A program made the translations under genes and the position numbers. Below the pieces are notes generated by a model. It was not told the DNA's origin and did not search any database. It was given only the letters and a program-made list of their open reading frames with translations. DNA of 64,000 bases from Callaeas wilsoni (taxonomy: Eukaryota; Chordata; Aves; Passeriformes; Callaeidae): positions 1 to 64,000 of the forward strand of contig VWPU01012153.1 in NCBI GenBank assembly GCA_013398955.1, in the 5' to 3' direction. The stretch's first letter is position 1, and each line of letters starts with the position of its first letter. Positions 1-11,500 of the stretch are shown here, piece after piece.

Positions 1-2017
1 AGGCTTCTGCTTCACCGGTGTGACATTTTCAGTCGAGTGCCTTTCTTTTTCATCCCCCTTTGGAAGGTTTCCATGTTTTCCCAAGCGGTGGGTAATTCGA
101 CTGTCCATTATTCCTTTGCAGCCTCAACACCTGGTTAGCAATTTTGCTGCTGAATTCTCTTTTACTCCAGCTGGTGAAGAGAAAATCCAAGAGGCTGCAT
201 GAAGCTGTTCACAATTTCCTTTCCAAAGCTTGGCCGCTCGCACCTGCAATGGTTTTTCGTAAAACAGAGAGTTATAAACACCAAAAAAACCCAATTAAGT
301 CTTGCTGAGGGCTCCTCTGCTCTGTCTGCAGCCCAGCCTCCCTGCCCTCTGGCTCTGGCTCACTTTGCTCTGCAGTGGCAGTCTGCTCAGTAGCAGCGGT
401 GTTGAGCTTTTTTGGAGCACGTCTGTGCCAGGATTCCTATGACCCTCTCTTGGCTGCAGCCTCGCTCTGTCCCACAGAGCAAGGATGAAGGGATGAAAGT
501 CAGACTAGAGCCTGGAGGAGAATGGGGCCAGGGGAAGGGGCTGGTACCTGAGCATACAAGCTGGACATCACAGGCTGATCTGTGTTTTCATTAATTATGA
601 ACCCTGCTGGATTTCCTCTCCTGCCCACAACCTCTCTGCATTAAACACAGGCAGAGAAATGCTGCACTGAAGTCTCCAGCCTCCACCTGGTGCTCCCCAC
701 CACCCCCCAGGGATGCAGCTGGCAAGAGATGTTTTATCTCCCTGCACTTTGCTCCTTCCCTGAGCTGCACAGGGATGTGGGGGTGCGGGGATGTGTTTCT
801 CTTTCCCTTCAGCTGCCTGCCCTGCTACCTATTCCAAAGCCATCACTGCAGGAAAGCCCCTCTGGCCCTGGCAGGGAAAAAAGGGAATCTTCCACTACAT
901 CTCTGTCTCTGTTTTCTTATTATCATTCAGTTCTCCTAATTTATTACAACTCTGTAGCTCCTGGGCTTATGCCAGGCAAGATGCTATACTGCAATGGGGA
1001 TGGAAGATGTTTTGGTGCAGACTATGAGGATAGATGTATTAAATCGAAGTTGTTGCAAGACCAGGACTACATCAAAACCTTGTTTTGCTGACAAATGCAC
1101 AGAAGGTGACGTGTTCCAGCTGCATCAAGCATCACCAAGCCAGCTAATGCAGCACAGCTGAGCATCTACTGCCAACAAAAATACAGGCGGGAGAAACTGA
1201 GGTTGGTGGCTTGAGGCAATGCATTCTGTGCAACCAGCTTTGTGGCTCCCCTGGCCCCTTCCCGGGGTGTGTGTGATCTGACAGGATGAAAACTTGCAGG
1301 AGTAGCCTATATGGAGAGGGGGGAAAAGGAGCCAGCTTGCTCATCTGAGCTGTGCCCAGCAATACACGGCTGGCTGTATTTACCCATGTCACCATGACAT
1401 CAGTATCTATATATACAGAGATGATAAGCCACTCAGGGAGCCATTAAAAATGCCAGAGGTCACCATGTTTTGGATCAATCACAGCAGATCCCAAACCACC
1501 CAAATTAACTGCCTGGTTAGTTTTTGAAGTGCATTCTTGGGATGAGCGAGACTTAGCTGAGAAAAAGAGCTGAAGTGGATAAAAGTATTCTCAGGCAAGC
1601 CCTGGCCAGAGGAGTGGGGTAAGAAAAGGAAGGTTATTGCTGCCCCAAAGAGATGGTGATCCAGGACAGGGGTGTTTTTGGGGAGCAGGTTGGATTACAC
1701 ATGCTCGGGGCACTCTGCCAGCCTCAAAGTGCTCAGACCTGGCAGCCTCCCAGTGCTGGCCGGGCTCCTGACACGTCCTTGCAGATCCAGCCCGGGTGGT
1801 TTCCAGTGAAACCCTAGTGTTTTTGCAAAACAACATTTTCACTTTGAAGATGTTATTATGTGCTGGGTCAGTCCTCAGTTGCTGGCTTTGGAGCTTTCCT
1901 CCTCTTCTTCCTTCCTCCTTTCACCCTCCCAGCCAGCCTGGAGACAGGACTCTCCTTTAAGACAAGTTGCACCATTTTCCTGGGTGAAAAAATAAGGAAT
2001 GGAAAGAGAGGGTTTTT

Positions 2018-2140
2018 TTTCTTTCTTTCCCCTTCTTTCTTTTTCCGTCTTTCTTTTTTTTTTTATTTTTTTCTTTTTTTTTTTATTTTTTTCTTTTTTT
2101 TTTTATTTTTTTCCTTTTTCTTTTTTCTACTTTTTTTTGT
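2018..2140 (+). repeat. Polypyrimidine tract with a 20-bp tandem repeat
   Basis: A T-rich pyrimidine run contains three perfect head-to-tail copies of a 20-bp unit (TTC, eleven T, A, five T) at 2051-2070, 2071-2090 and 2091-2110, flanked by looser CTTT-type sequence. An open frame reading long phenylalanine runs through it is a by-product of the composition, not a protein. Confidence 0.9.
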
Positions 2141-3324
2141 AATATTAAGCAACACATCAAAAACCCCAAAACACACGGACATCATGACGCAAAAATCTGT
2201 AGAAAAATAAAGATGTGAGAGAAGTTTCCAAGCTTTCTATACAGTGCTTTCTATGCAGAGAGTTGCTTTAAATCCCTTGATTTCCCCAGGACCAGATCAG
2301 GGGCAGAAAAATCATAAACAAACAAACCAGGACTCCTGAGCCAAGCTGTTCTGTCTCCAGGGCTTTTTTGGGTTTGCCTCACTCCTATGATGTTGTGGGA
2401 TGCCATGTTGATACCTCAGCTCTGCCCCTCACAAAGAAGAGGTGAGATTTGAGCGGCCAGTGGGGAGAGCAGGCACTGGCACTTCTGGAGGCAGCACAAG
2501 ATGAAATTGGGATTCCTAGCATAGATTCCACCAGGGTAAAAGAGTTTCTGAAGCTGCACTCCCATCCTTTAAGACTTATGTCTCCGGGAAGCATTAAACA
2601 TCTGCTAGCCTAGCTGGCAGCCTGAGTGATGCCCAGGGGTGATAAGAAGGACTTTTGCTAAGGGGTGCACAGAGGTGACTCAGAGCCCAGATCCAGCCCT
2701 ATCCTTGCTCCATCCATGGGGTATTGGCATCACGGAGACCCTTACCTGTGAATATTTAACTGGTCCTTGCAAAGCCTCTCTGCTCCGGCGAGTGCTTTAT
2801 TTACCCAATCAGAGTGCAAGTGCTCCCAAGCCAGGGTGGGCTGAATTCTCCCATAGTGCCCTGGAAGCCAGGTGTCCCAGGGATACAGACACTGTTGTGT
2901 TACATTTGGGCTGCTTTATCAGGTGCTAATCAGGTACGGATCTGGGCCTGTCTGTCCCCCAGGCTGAAAGAAGCCAGGATTACTCACCCCAAGGATCTTA
3001 GCAGCACTTAGCATGCACAGATTAAACATTGACATATCCAGCACTGTGATAAGCAGAAAATGAGCCAGGACTTTAGACCCTCTTACAGCGAAACGGGAGC
3101 TTCAAGGGTTTCAAGTGACGAAACACATATCAGCCAGCTTGAAGGGCAGCTACACACCTAAACCCTTAGTGCACCTACCCTCAGAGTCTCCTTCCCCTAG
3201 AACAAATTTATCCCCAGAACCTCCCCATGTCTCTTAGCACCTGTATCATGTCTGTCAGGCCTCCATTCAGGTTCCAGATATGTGATTCCTGAATCCTTAG
3301 ATTTTCACCGCTCTAAGACTCTGA

Positions 3325-3458
3325 GGCTGGCTCAGTTGGTGCTAATAGCACCATGGTCATGGTTTTTATCCCTGTATGGGCCATTCACTTAAGAGTTGGA
3401 CTCAAGAACGATCCCCGTTAGTCCCCTCCAACTCAGAATATTCTGTGATTCTGCATAT
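3325..3458 (+). mobile_element. TguSINE1-like SINE (tRNA-Ile head, CR1 tail)
   Basis: The 5' part reads like a decayed tRNA-Ile gene. It has a GGCTCAGTTGGT A-box-like stretch, GTGCTAATAGCACC in place of the anticodon arm, and ATCCCTGTATGGGCCA in place of the T-arm and acceptor. The 3' part, from about 3390, is the CR1-type end GTTGGACTC...CCTCCAACTCAGAATATTCTGTGATTCTG in two pieces. That composite structure matches my recollection of TguSINE1, known from passerine genomes. About 12 bases seem to be missing in the D-arm region. The family name is from memory and was not checked by alignment. Confidence 0.75.
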
Positions 3459-6400
3459 GTTTACTTCCCTGGTGGTTCAAGGAGAGCATCACTCTTTAAA
3501 GAAAACCCATGGGAAAACAATTCTTCCTTTAAACAGAAGGACAGTTTTCTATATTGAAGTTCCTTTTATTACAGGTTATCAAACACTTAGTCACTATCAG
3601 GTGCTTGTAGGGAGAGTATACAACATGTCCTAACAGAAAGAGCCATAGGTAGCTAAACATAATAAACCATAAACAAACTACTGCCCTGTCAAATGCTGCA
3701 AGAACTGATTAATCATTTACCAAGCCCTTTTTGACTGTTTAAAATGGACCTTTTTAGCAGAAAAGTCATGCGAAGTAGAAAGCAGTTCCCATTAGCTCTC
3801 ATTTCCCACAGCAGTTTGACAAATATGGGTGGTGTATGGGGGATTTATTGCTGCAGGGGACCCAGGGGAGGTTTGCTTACCATTTTTTCTGTGCATATAG
3901 ATGATGTGAGAAAAGAGGTATCTGCTGTCTCTGCAGCTGAGGAGGGAGAGCCAAGGTTACGGCATGAGCTGCCACAGATTAGCTATAAACCCAAAAACGC
4001 TTAACACAAGGTGGAAGGGGCTGGGGGATGGATGCAGAGGGTGAAGCGACACTGCTCTGCAGTCCATGTGGTGCACGTAGGGGCACCAATGTCTCTGCCA
4101 GCAGCACACAGCCCTTACAGGACACCTGGAGCAGCACGAGGAGGTGGAGAGAAAGGACAGTCAGAGTCCGTCCCGCAGAGTGGTGCGGGATCCTGCTCTA
4201 CCTGGATATACACTCATTTGTGTCCTGAAGCAGGGAGGATACCAGCCCTAATGCTGAGTGCACCCTTCACCCCAGGTCTGGGCTTTTAGAAATTCCTGAT
4301 AGCTCTGGTGAGGGCAACAGTGGTGACTGGCCTCACTGCTTCAACCCTTGGCCCATGGGGATCTCACCCAGCTCCGTGGGTTGAAGCAGCAGTTTGGTTC
4401 ATATTAACCCCAAGCCAGCAGCCATGTCAGAGCAGCTGGGAGGCCTGTGGCTGTATCCTGCAGGGATGCACCAGCAACATGGAGAGACCTTCACCAGCTC
4501 ACACCACCAGACAACCCTGAGCAGGCTTATTTCTGGAAACCATCCTGATTTGGAGGGCTCCGCCCTGCTCCCTACAGCTCCTGATGCCTGGAGGGTTTTT
4601 AGCTCACCTCGGCATGAAGGTGGCTGCACAGACCCTGCTGTTTTCTGCCTGTACAGAGTGCTGCTGCAAAGCTGATTACCCTGTGCAAGCCTGACTGTGT
4701 CATAAGCCCTCTGGAGCCTTGCAAATCCAGCTCAGGTCTAGAGCAGGAATATCACCTGAGGTTTTTCCTAATCCAGAGGATTCCAGTCCCTCAGTACTGG
4801 GAAAAAAGGTAGAGTTTACTGCACAGATCTTTCATTCCTAATTGCTATAGGAGCAGGAACTGAAAGATCCACTCTTGTCCTCTTGTTCGAACAAATTCCT
4901 CCTCCAAAGCCAGCAGAAAAAAAGCCTTGAAAAATCAATTTTTTCCCTGTTTCAGAGCTCTCCCTGACTCCTCAAGATGCACACAGTGTCCATGCGCTGC
5001 TCCAAGCTGCCAGTAGTGGCCACAGCATCCCACTGCACGCTGGGAGCCGCTCTGCCCCGTATCCTTGGGAAGGAGCTCCATCTGCCGAGCCAGTGGCCCA
5101 GGCTGAAACCCAGGGACCGTTGCCAGACTTGTCCCAGGGCTTTGGGGTGACCGATCATCAGGCATCTCCTGGATAGCACCGAGCTCATCAGATCAAATTT
5201 ACCAGGATCAGTGCTCATGAGGAGCTCCAGGGGGGTTTTGAGGTGCCTTCCCCTCAAATAAACCAAGCAAGGAGGGATAAGCAAAGTGCAGGTGAGGAGA
5301 GAATAGGTCCTTTTGTACCACACCTGCAATCATGTGAGCAGGTTGGGGGACAGTGGAAATACAGGAAAAGGGGAAAAAAAGGGTGTTGTCATCTCAGTCT
5401 GCTTTGAATGAAGTCAGTAGGCTGAGCTCATGCCAGGCAAAGGAATAAGTCAGGAAGTCACCTGGGTCTCAGTTGGGCTTTCTCCCACTTAGACCCCAGC
5501 TCAGCTGGCAGCTCCTTGGAGATGAAGCTCCTGGGAACTGCCTGCAATAGCAGAGAGATGGAGAGGCTCAGTTCTTGAAGGCTTTTCTTGAAGGGGAACT
5601 GCTCATTTGCTATTTTCTTGTGACAATGAGTCAGAGAATGAGGTCAGGACCAGGTAAGTCCTTGAAGGATGCTTCAGGCTCTGCATGGGTTAAGCCAACT
5701 GCCTGTGAGGGCTCCTGGGCAATGCATCTCGTGCCTGCACCTGTGGGACTTCTTGTGGCACTTACGCACCCACAGTGGGAGATGAGGCTCGCAGACAGGC
5801 TGAGTGCATCTGCTCTGGGCTCCCCATGGTCTCAGTCTGCTGCTCACATGGGAGCAAGGACTCATCCAAACCCAGGCATCTCTGGAGCTGTTGTTTTATC
5901 CCAGACCAGCTCCACTCCCCAGCCATGGGAGCATTTTGGCATGTAAAAATTTCTTTTCCCTTCTGCATCCCTTTTTGCAGATACAGAATCTTTACTGTCG
6001 TTATTTTCCTAAACATCTGATGCCATTTGATCTCTGTGAACAAAGGTTCCGATGCGGAGAAAACCTGCCAAGGGCCAGAGAGCTGAAAAGAAAGGCAATG
6101 AGCACCTCCACCTTGCCCAAAGGATGTTACCTCCGGAGAGAGGAGGATTTCACCTCTAAAATACTGAACAAACTCCCCAGAACCCAGTCCTCCTCACCCT
6201 GCAGACACAGTGTGAATTTTGTCATTTCTGTTCTGGGATAACACTAAGGGTAAAGGATTGAGCTCGGACTTTAAGCCGCTTCCTGATGTCCCTAGTGTCA
6301 CAAAGCACCGTGCCGGCTCCAAGGCTGGGTGAAAATGTAACAGATGGCTGTGCTGTCCCTGAGCATCCCACAGGTTTAGGGCTAGTGAAATATTTGTCTC

Positions 6401-8550
6401 CACTTGCTCTCCCAGCTGCTGTGTGCTGGAAAGCAGTGCCTGTCCCACACCAGACAGGGCCACAGTTGGTGTGTGGTGAGTAACCCCTCTGTGTGAAGGT
6501 GTGGTGGCCAGCACCACACCACCATCAGGAAATGAAGTTTCACTTGATCATCACTTCACTCTGATTAAATTCACCATGAGCTGCAACATGATGAGAAAAA
6601 GAAATGCACCCATCAAACTGACAATGAAGACAAGAACAAGGCTGCTCCTTGGGGACTTGGGTTGGCAAGGACTAACTGACATGGAAATTACGTGACTGAG
6701 AGCCAGCAATTACAGGATTCTCCTGCTCCACATGGGAGTGGCCACAGCTGGAAAATAGCTTGCTGTCTCCTAGGGACAACCCAGGAAAAGCTGAGAAAAC
6801 AATTTGAAGAAGGCATCCCTATGCACGAGGCTATGCCATTCCCAAAGAAAGCCAGTGCAGTGGGCAAGAATGGGCGCTAAGGCTACAGAGCAATTTTATA
6901 TGCAAGTACTTTCCTGCACATACAAGAAATAAGGCCAAAGTGATGTCTTGAAACCCTAAAAATCTCAGTGACTAATGTTCAACTGATTCTTTTTGGTCTG
7001 TGCTGACAGATTGCTTTTAGACTGACTACTTTTCTCCAGGGCTTAAATATAGCATTGGTTTCTGGTGAGGGCTCACCTCAGTCTGGTGTGAAGGAGACGC
7101 AGTGAAGAGTGTTTGCATGTTCAGTCCCAGTCAAGTAGCAGAGAATTTAACATCTGCACTTTTTTAGATTAAAAATGCCTGTAATTTATCACAATTTGAC
7201 CTGTTCCCATGGGGAAAAAACCCACAGTAATCACAAAGAAACCAGCTGGTATTTTTCTTAAGCACAGTGCTACAGTCAGACAAGACCAGCCTCACCAGGG
7301 CAAGAATTCCCCTTTGTTTGGTTGTAGAATATCCCTTGCTATATCCACATCTGGTTTGAAGTCAGATTCCCCCTCTGATAGTGGGAAAGCTGAGAGGCAT
7401 CATCCCAGGGCTGGGCAAAGAGGGAGCTGCACCATTGCGAGGCTCTGACCTGAGACCATGCCCTTGCATGGACCCCAATACTGCACTGTTTTTATTTGAC
7501 AGCTTGGCCACTAAAGGAAGCGACTCCCAGCCCTCCAGCTGACTCCTGATCTCATGGGCAGAGCTGGGAGATGTGACATTGGTGCCATCCAGGACAGGAC
7601 CCCAAAAGTGAAAGCGAAGCCACCATTTGTAAAGTGTTTTTATGCAAAAGGCTAAATGATTTATTAAGGTAAGAATGACTCCAGAGAGCATATGGGACAG
7701 ACAAGAGCTGAGAGGATGTGGCTGAATGGGAACATCTTGCTAGCAAAATTGTAACTCTTGCTTGCCTCACTGCGGTTTCACCTGTCAACCTTTGCTGCTT
7801 TTCCTCCGGTAGGGATGTGAGGTTTCCTGCCTGTGCAGAGCCCAAACTGATGCATGAAAAGCCAAATTCAACACAAGCAACCCTCAGGGTGACCATCAGG
7901 GCAAACCCACAGTAGGAGCCTGCTCCCCATCCAGGAGCTGAACTCCCCCTTCCATCACTCTCGGGCTCTAGGACAACCACAGCTGGTTTGTGAGGTTTTA
8001 TCTCTGCCATGAGCTCTAACGCTGCCTAAAATCCTCTTGGCAGGGATAATTCTCTCTAAAGAGAAAACGACCCTGTGCCAGCATGGCCAAATGCAGGGTT
8101 TCAGCAGACATATCCCACGCCCCTCGGAGCACTCCTGCTGAACTTCGCTTTTTCTTGCCAGGCCAGCCCTGCATCCTCCTCCGCTCCCAGCCCTGGCAAA
8201 GGCAGCGGGCCAGCCTGCTTAGCATGCGTCTGTCATTGCTGGGAGCAATCACTGCTGCTAAGGAGCCGAGCCCGGCAGCCGCGAGCATCTCGGTCCAGCG
8301 TCTCCCCCCATCCTGGCTCGTCATATGATTTCTCCTAAGGGACAACTGCTGAGCGGGACTGTGTCTCCAAGCTGATCCTTTGCTGATAAGCCAGCTGCCA
8401 AGCCTCCAGGGCTGAGACAAAAGAGTTTTTCTCTTTCCAGCAGGTTTTTCTGCTGTGAATGACAGAGAAGGGGGTAAAAGTAAGCTGCCTGGCACTCCTC
8501 GTGGGCGAGAAGCTTTGGGGGCTCCTTCTCCCCCGCTGTGCTGGCAGACC

Positions 8551-11500
8551 ATGGAGCTTTTCAGGCTGAGCCTGGGCTGCATTTGCCTCCTTCCTTGGCT
8601 TGAGGGTAAGTTTCTCCTCCTTTGGGGTAGCTGTAAAGTGGGAAGAGAGCTGCCTCCCGGGTTTTAACCTGCTTTCCTGCTGAAGTGTTGCTTGGGCTGC
8701 AAAGCTCTGAACCCACCAGCTGTAAAACAAGTGCCGACAGGCACATTTCAGGGCAGCATTTAAAATGGGATTAAACACAGGGGTACGGAAGAGTGAGGGA
8801 CAGGCTGGCAAGGTGCTGGGATGGTTGGGCCAGGGACACTGTGGCATCATGCCGGCTGCTTTTATAAAGTGCTTCTAAGCTGCTGAGAGTAGCGGATGAA
8901 TAACCTGCCCAAGAAGGGAGGCAGGCACTAAGTGACCTCCTAAGCACTAATGTTGCTCCTGGCCCCAGCTGCTCCTTCCCAGCAGAAGTGAGTGAGCTCA
9001 GAGCACGCTAGCAGCATGGGAGAGGGTAGTGGGAAGTGCAGAAGTATTAGTGCTGCTCCTGTGGTGGTTGGCTGGGAGCGGGATGTGCTGGGGAGCTGCA
9101 GAGTCTGCACTGCTCACCTCCATGGAGCAAACTTGGTAGCAGCTCATGTTGACATTCAGCTGCTTTCTGAGGTTGTTCCAATCCGGTATCCTGCCCATGC
9201 ACAGGAGTATTCTGAATCCAAGCAACCCTGGTTTTGACATGCATGGATAGATGCAAAACGCAGAAGTCACTGCTGAGCATCATCCCTGAGATCCAGAGCA
9301 GAGCTGCCCAGGAACAGCTTCCCAGGAGTGGTGCTACCCATGGTCTCACCAATCCCATCATGAGCATCAGGAGGAATCTATTTTCTTTAAGAATGGGAAA
9401 AGTCCCTGAGCTAATAAGCCTTTTTATTTTGCTGCTATAACTGAGACATCAGGTTGAAAGGGAGTCATTGAAATAAATCCCTGAAATTCTTCAAGGCTCA
9501 TTCAGTCCCTGAAGCTGCAAGGAGAACAGCCCTGCAGTTTTACAGGTTTCAGGCTCAGAGCTGTTCAAAATCCCTCAACCAGAAGACTACAGCTATTTGG
9601 GCTGCCCAGCTGGGATGTTTATTCCTTAAAGACAAACCTCAGACTGGCACCTCTGACCAGCTACTTTCCAGTCCTTGCTCCACAAGTGTGTGTTCCCTGG
9701 AATGCTTAGAGAAATTACCCCTCAATTTGCTCTGCAGCTGGGTAAAAGGAGAGGTTTGTGCTCCTACAGGTTTGACTTCTGCTCCATCTACTGCTGTTTT
9801 CTGCACACCAAAAGCTGCCAATTAAAGTGAACGGAATCTCTCACTTTGTAAAGCCCCAGGCTGAGGGTGTGTCCCTTTGGTGGTAATAGGTGATGATGCA
9901 CATGCATTTTTAAGTTAGAGGAGATCTGGTTACGACCTGGAGATGACACCCTGGTGGGATGCAAAGAGAGCAGAACAGCCTTCAGGGTGTTGCTCTTCCT
10001 CAGCCTCTAATGTAGGATCTTGTCTGGCGTTAAAATACAGTGATTTTTTACTGCTGCCATATGATGGAATCCACATGGTTGCGTTTTATTAGTAAAGTGT
10101 GGAGGATCACAGGACAATTCTTTTCCTTTCTAGTGTAATGCTTTTGGTGAAAACATGATCAGACACTGCATTTCAGCCAGACCAGTAATAAAACAATAAA
10201 ACCACAACTGTTTTGCAGAAAGGATTTCATCTTCCCAACAATGCCTGGCAATGCCCAAAGCAGCTCAAAGAACAGAGCACAAACATGTTCATGCTTGGGG
10301 CTGAGCTCTCCCTGCAGCAGCTTCTCCCCATCCCCTCCAGTTCTGACAGCTGTTTCTTTGGAAAGTACCTGCAAGCAGAGAGGAGGCAAAAAGTTTTCTT
10401 AAAAAGCCAGACCTAATGGTGACCCCGTGAGGTGCAAAGGGCAGTGGGAAGTCAGGATCTGTGCCTACATGCACAGAGAGAAAACTGCTGAAATAAAACT
10501 GCATTTAACACTGACTCTGGGCCCTCATGCAACGAGTGTGAGGCTGAGGATCTTGGCCTGATCCCTTACCTTGGGAGCCACTCTCCTCCCCCTCAAGCCC
10601 ATGGCAGTGCTGGCTGCTCCCTGAACCCTCATGCCCTGACCTCAAAAGGCAGCCCTAAGCATTTTGCACTGAAGAGACAGAAAGGCGAAGCTTGTACAAT
10701 AGTTCTACTCCCCCATGTACTTTTCCAGCCTCCAACTATTTTTCACTTGGGGGATTTCCTAGCTGTGATGCATTTAACTCTTCAGTAGCTACCAGTCCTT
10801 CTCCCTTGGCTTGTGCAGGCTCTCCCTGGCAGCAGCAACACACAATGCCTGGGTGCAGAACCACCTCCTGCACACTGCAAGCCTTCCCTTGGCACCCCTT
10901 GTCCCATCCAGGATCAGTCCTTGACCAGTCAGCCGCTCTCCATCCTCTCCAGACCTCTAAGGATTTTGTAGACATCCATCATACCCGCATCCCAAGGACT
11001 GGTTTTCCCCACTTGCATCAGCTTTCTGGTGACTTGACCAACCTCCCCTGCTTCCCACAATTTATAGATTTTTTTTCCATGCCAAAACATTCCTTCTTTT
11101 CCTATGGCTGCTCTGCTCTCTTGGAGGCCTTTGCTGAGATACTTGGTCAAAAGTGGACCTTGCAGTAATGTGGAAAGATATGAAGCCGTATTGGTCAACC
11201 AAAAGCAATATATTCTTAAGAAAGCAGCAGTAGTTGGGAAAAAATATGGGCCAAGCCACCTCAAACAATTTGCAAATGTCTTTGATCAAGACATCACAGG
11301 CATTGCTTAGAAACTTTCAGCAGAAACTTTCCCAGCCACACTGGGATTACTGGTAACCAAGGCTTTCTTAGTGGCATTACCTTAATTAGGAACATTGCAT
11401 GGATTTTGCCCCTAATCCTACATGGAACAGCATGTCCCAAGAGTGGCCATGCTGCAGAGAAGTAGGGGCCTATATTTGCTTGCTTTTCTATCTTGTAACC

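Larger units (their letters stand above)
1..8550. other. Upstream flank without a recognisable gene
   Basis: Open frames on both strands here are short and overlap one another, with no recognisable domain and no set of phase-compatible splice sites that I could join. The stretch holds a polypyrimidine tandem repeat near 2.05 kb and a SINE near 3.4 kb, each listed separately. The last few hundred bases, before the ATG at 8551, should contain the promoter and 5' UTR of the lectin-like receptor gene, but I see no convincing TATA box or CpG cluster that fixes its start. Confidence 0.6.

Noticed and set aside
1860..2210. 116-codon frame with long phenylalanine runs
   Set aside because: It is the translation of a poly-T/CT tandem repeat.
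8016..8850. Two long overlapping minus-strand open frames (188 and 171 codons) around exon 1 of the lectin-like receptor
   Set aside because: They overlap each other and the plus-strand signal-peptide exon, show no domain, and have low-complexity Arg/Ser/Pro composition; they look like shadows of GC-rich promoter sequence.
10692..11168. 158-codon plus-strand frame in the first intron of the lectin-like receptor
   Set aside because: No domain and no phase-compatible acceptor and donor pair that would place it in the receptor; rich in Ser/Pro/His, as expected of random open frames.
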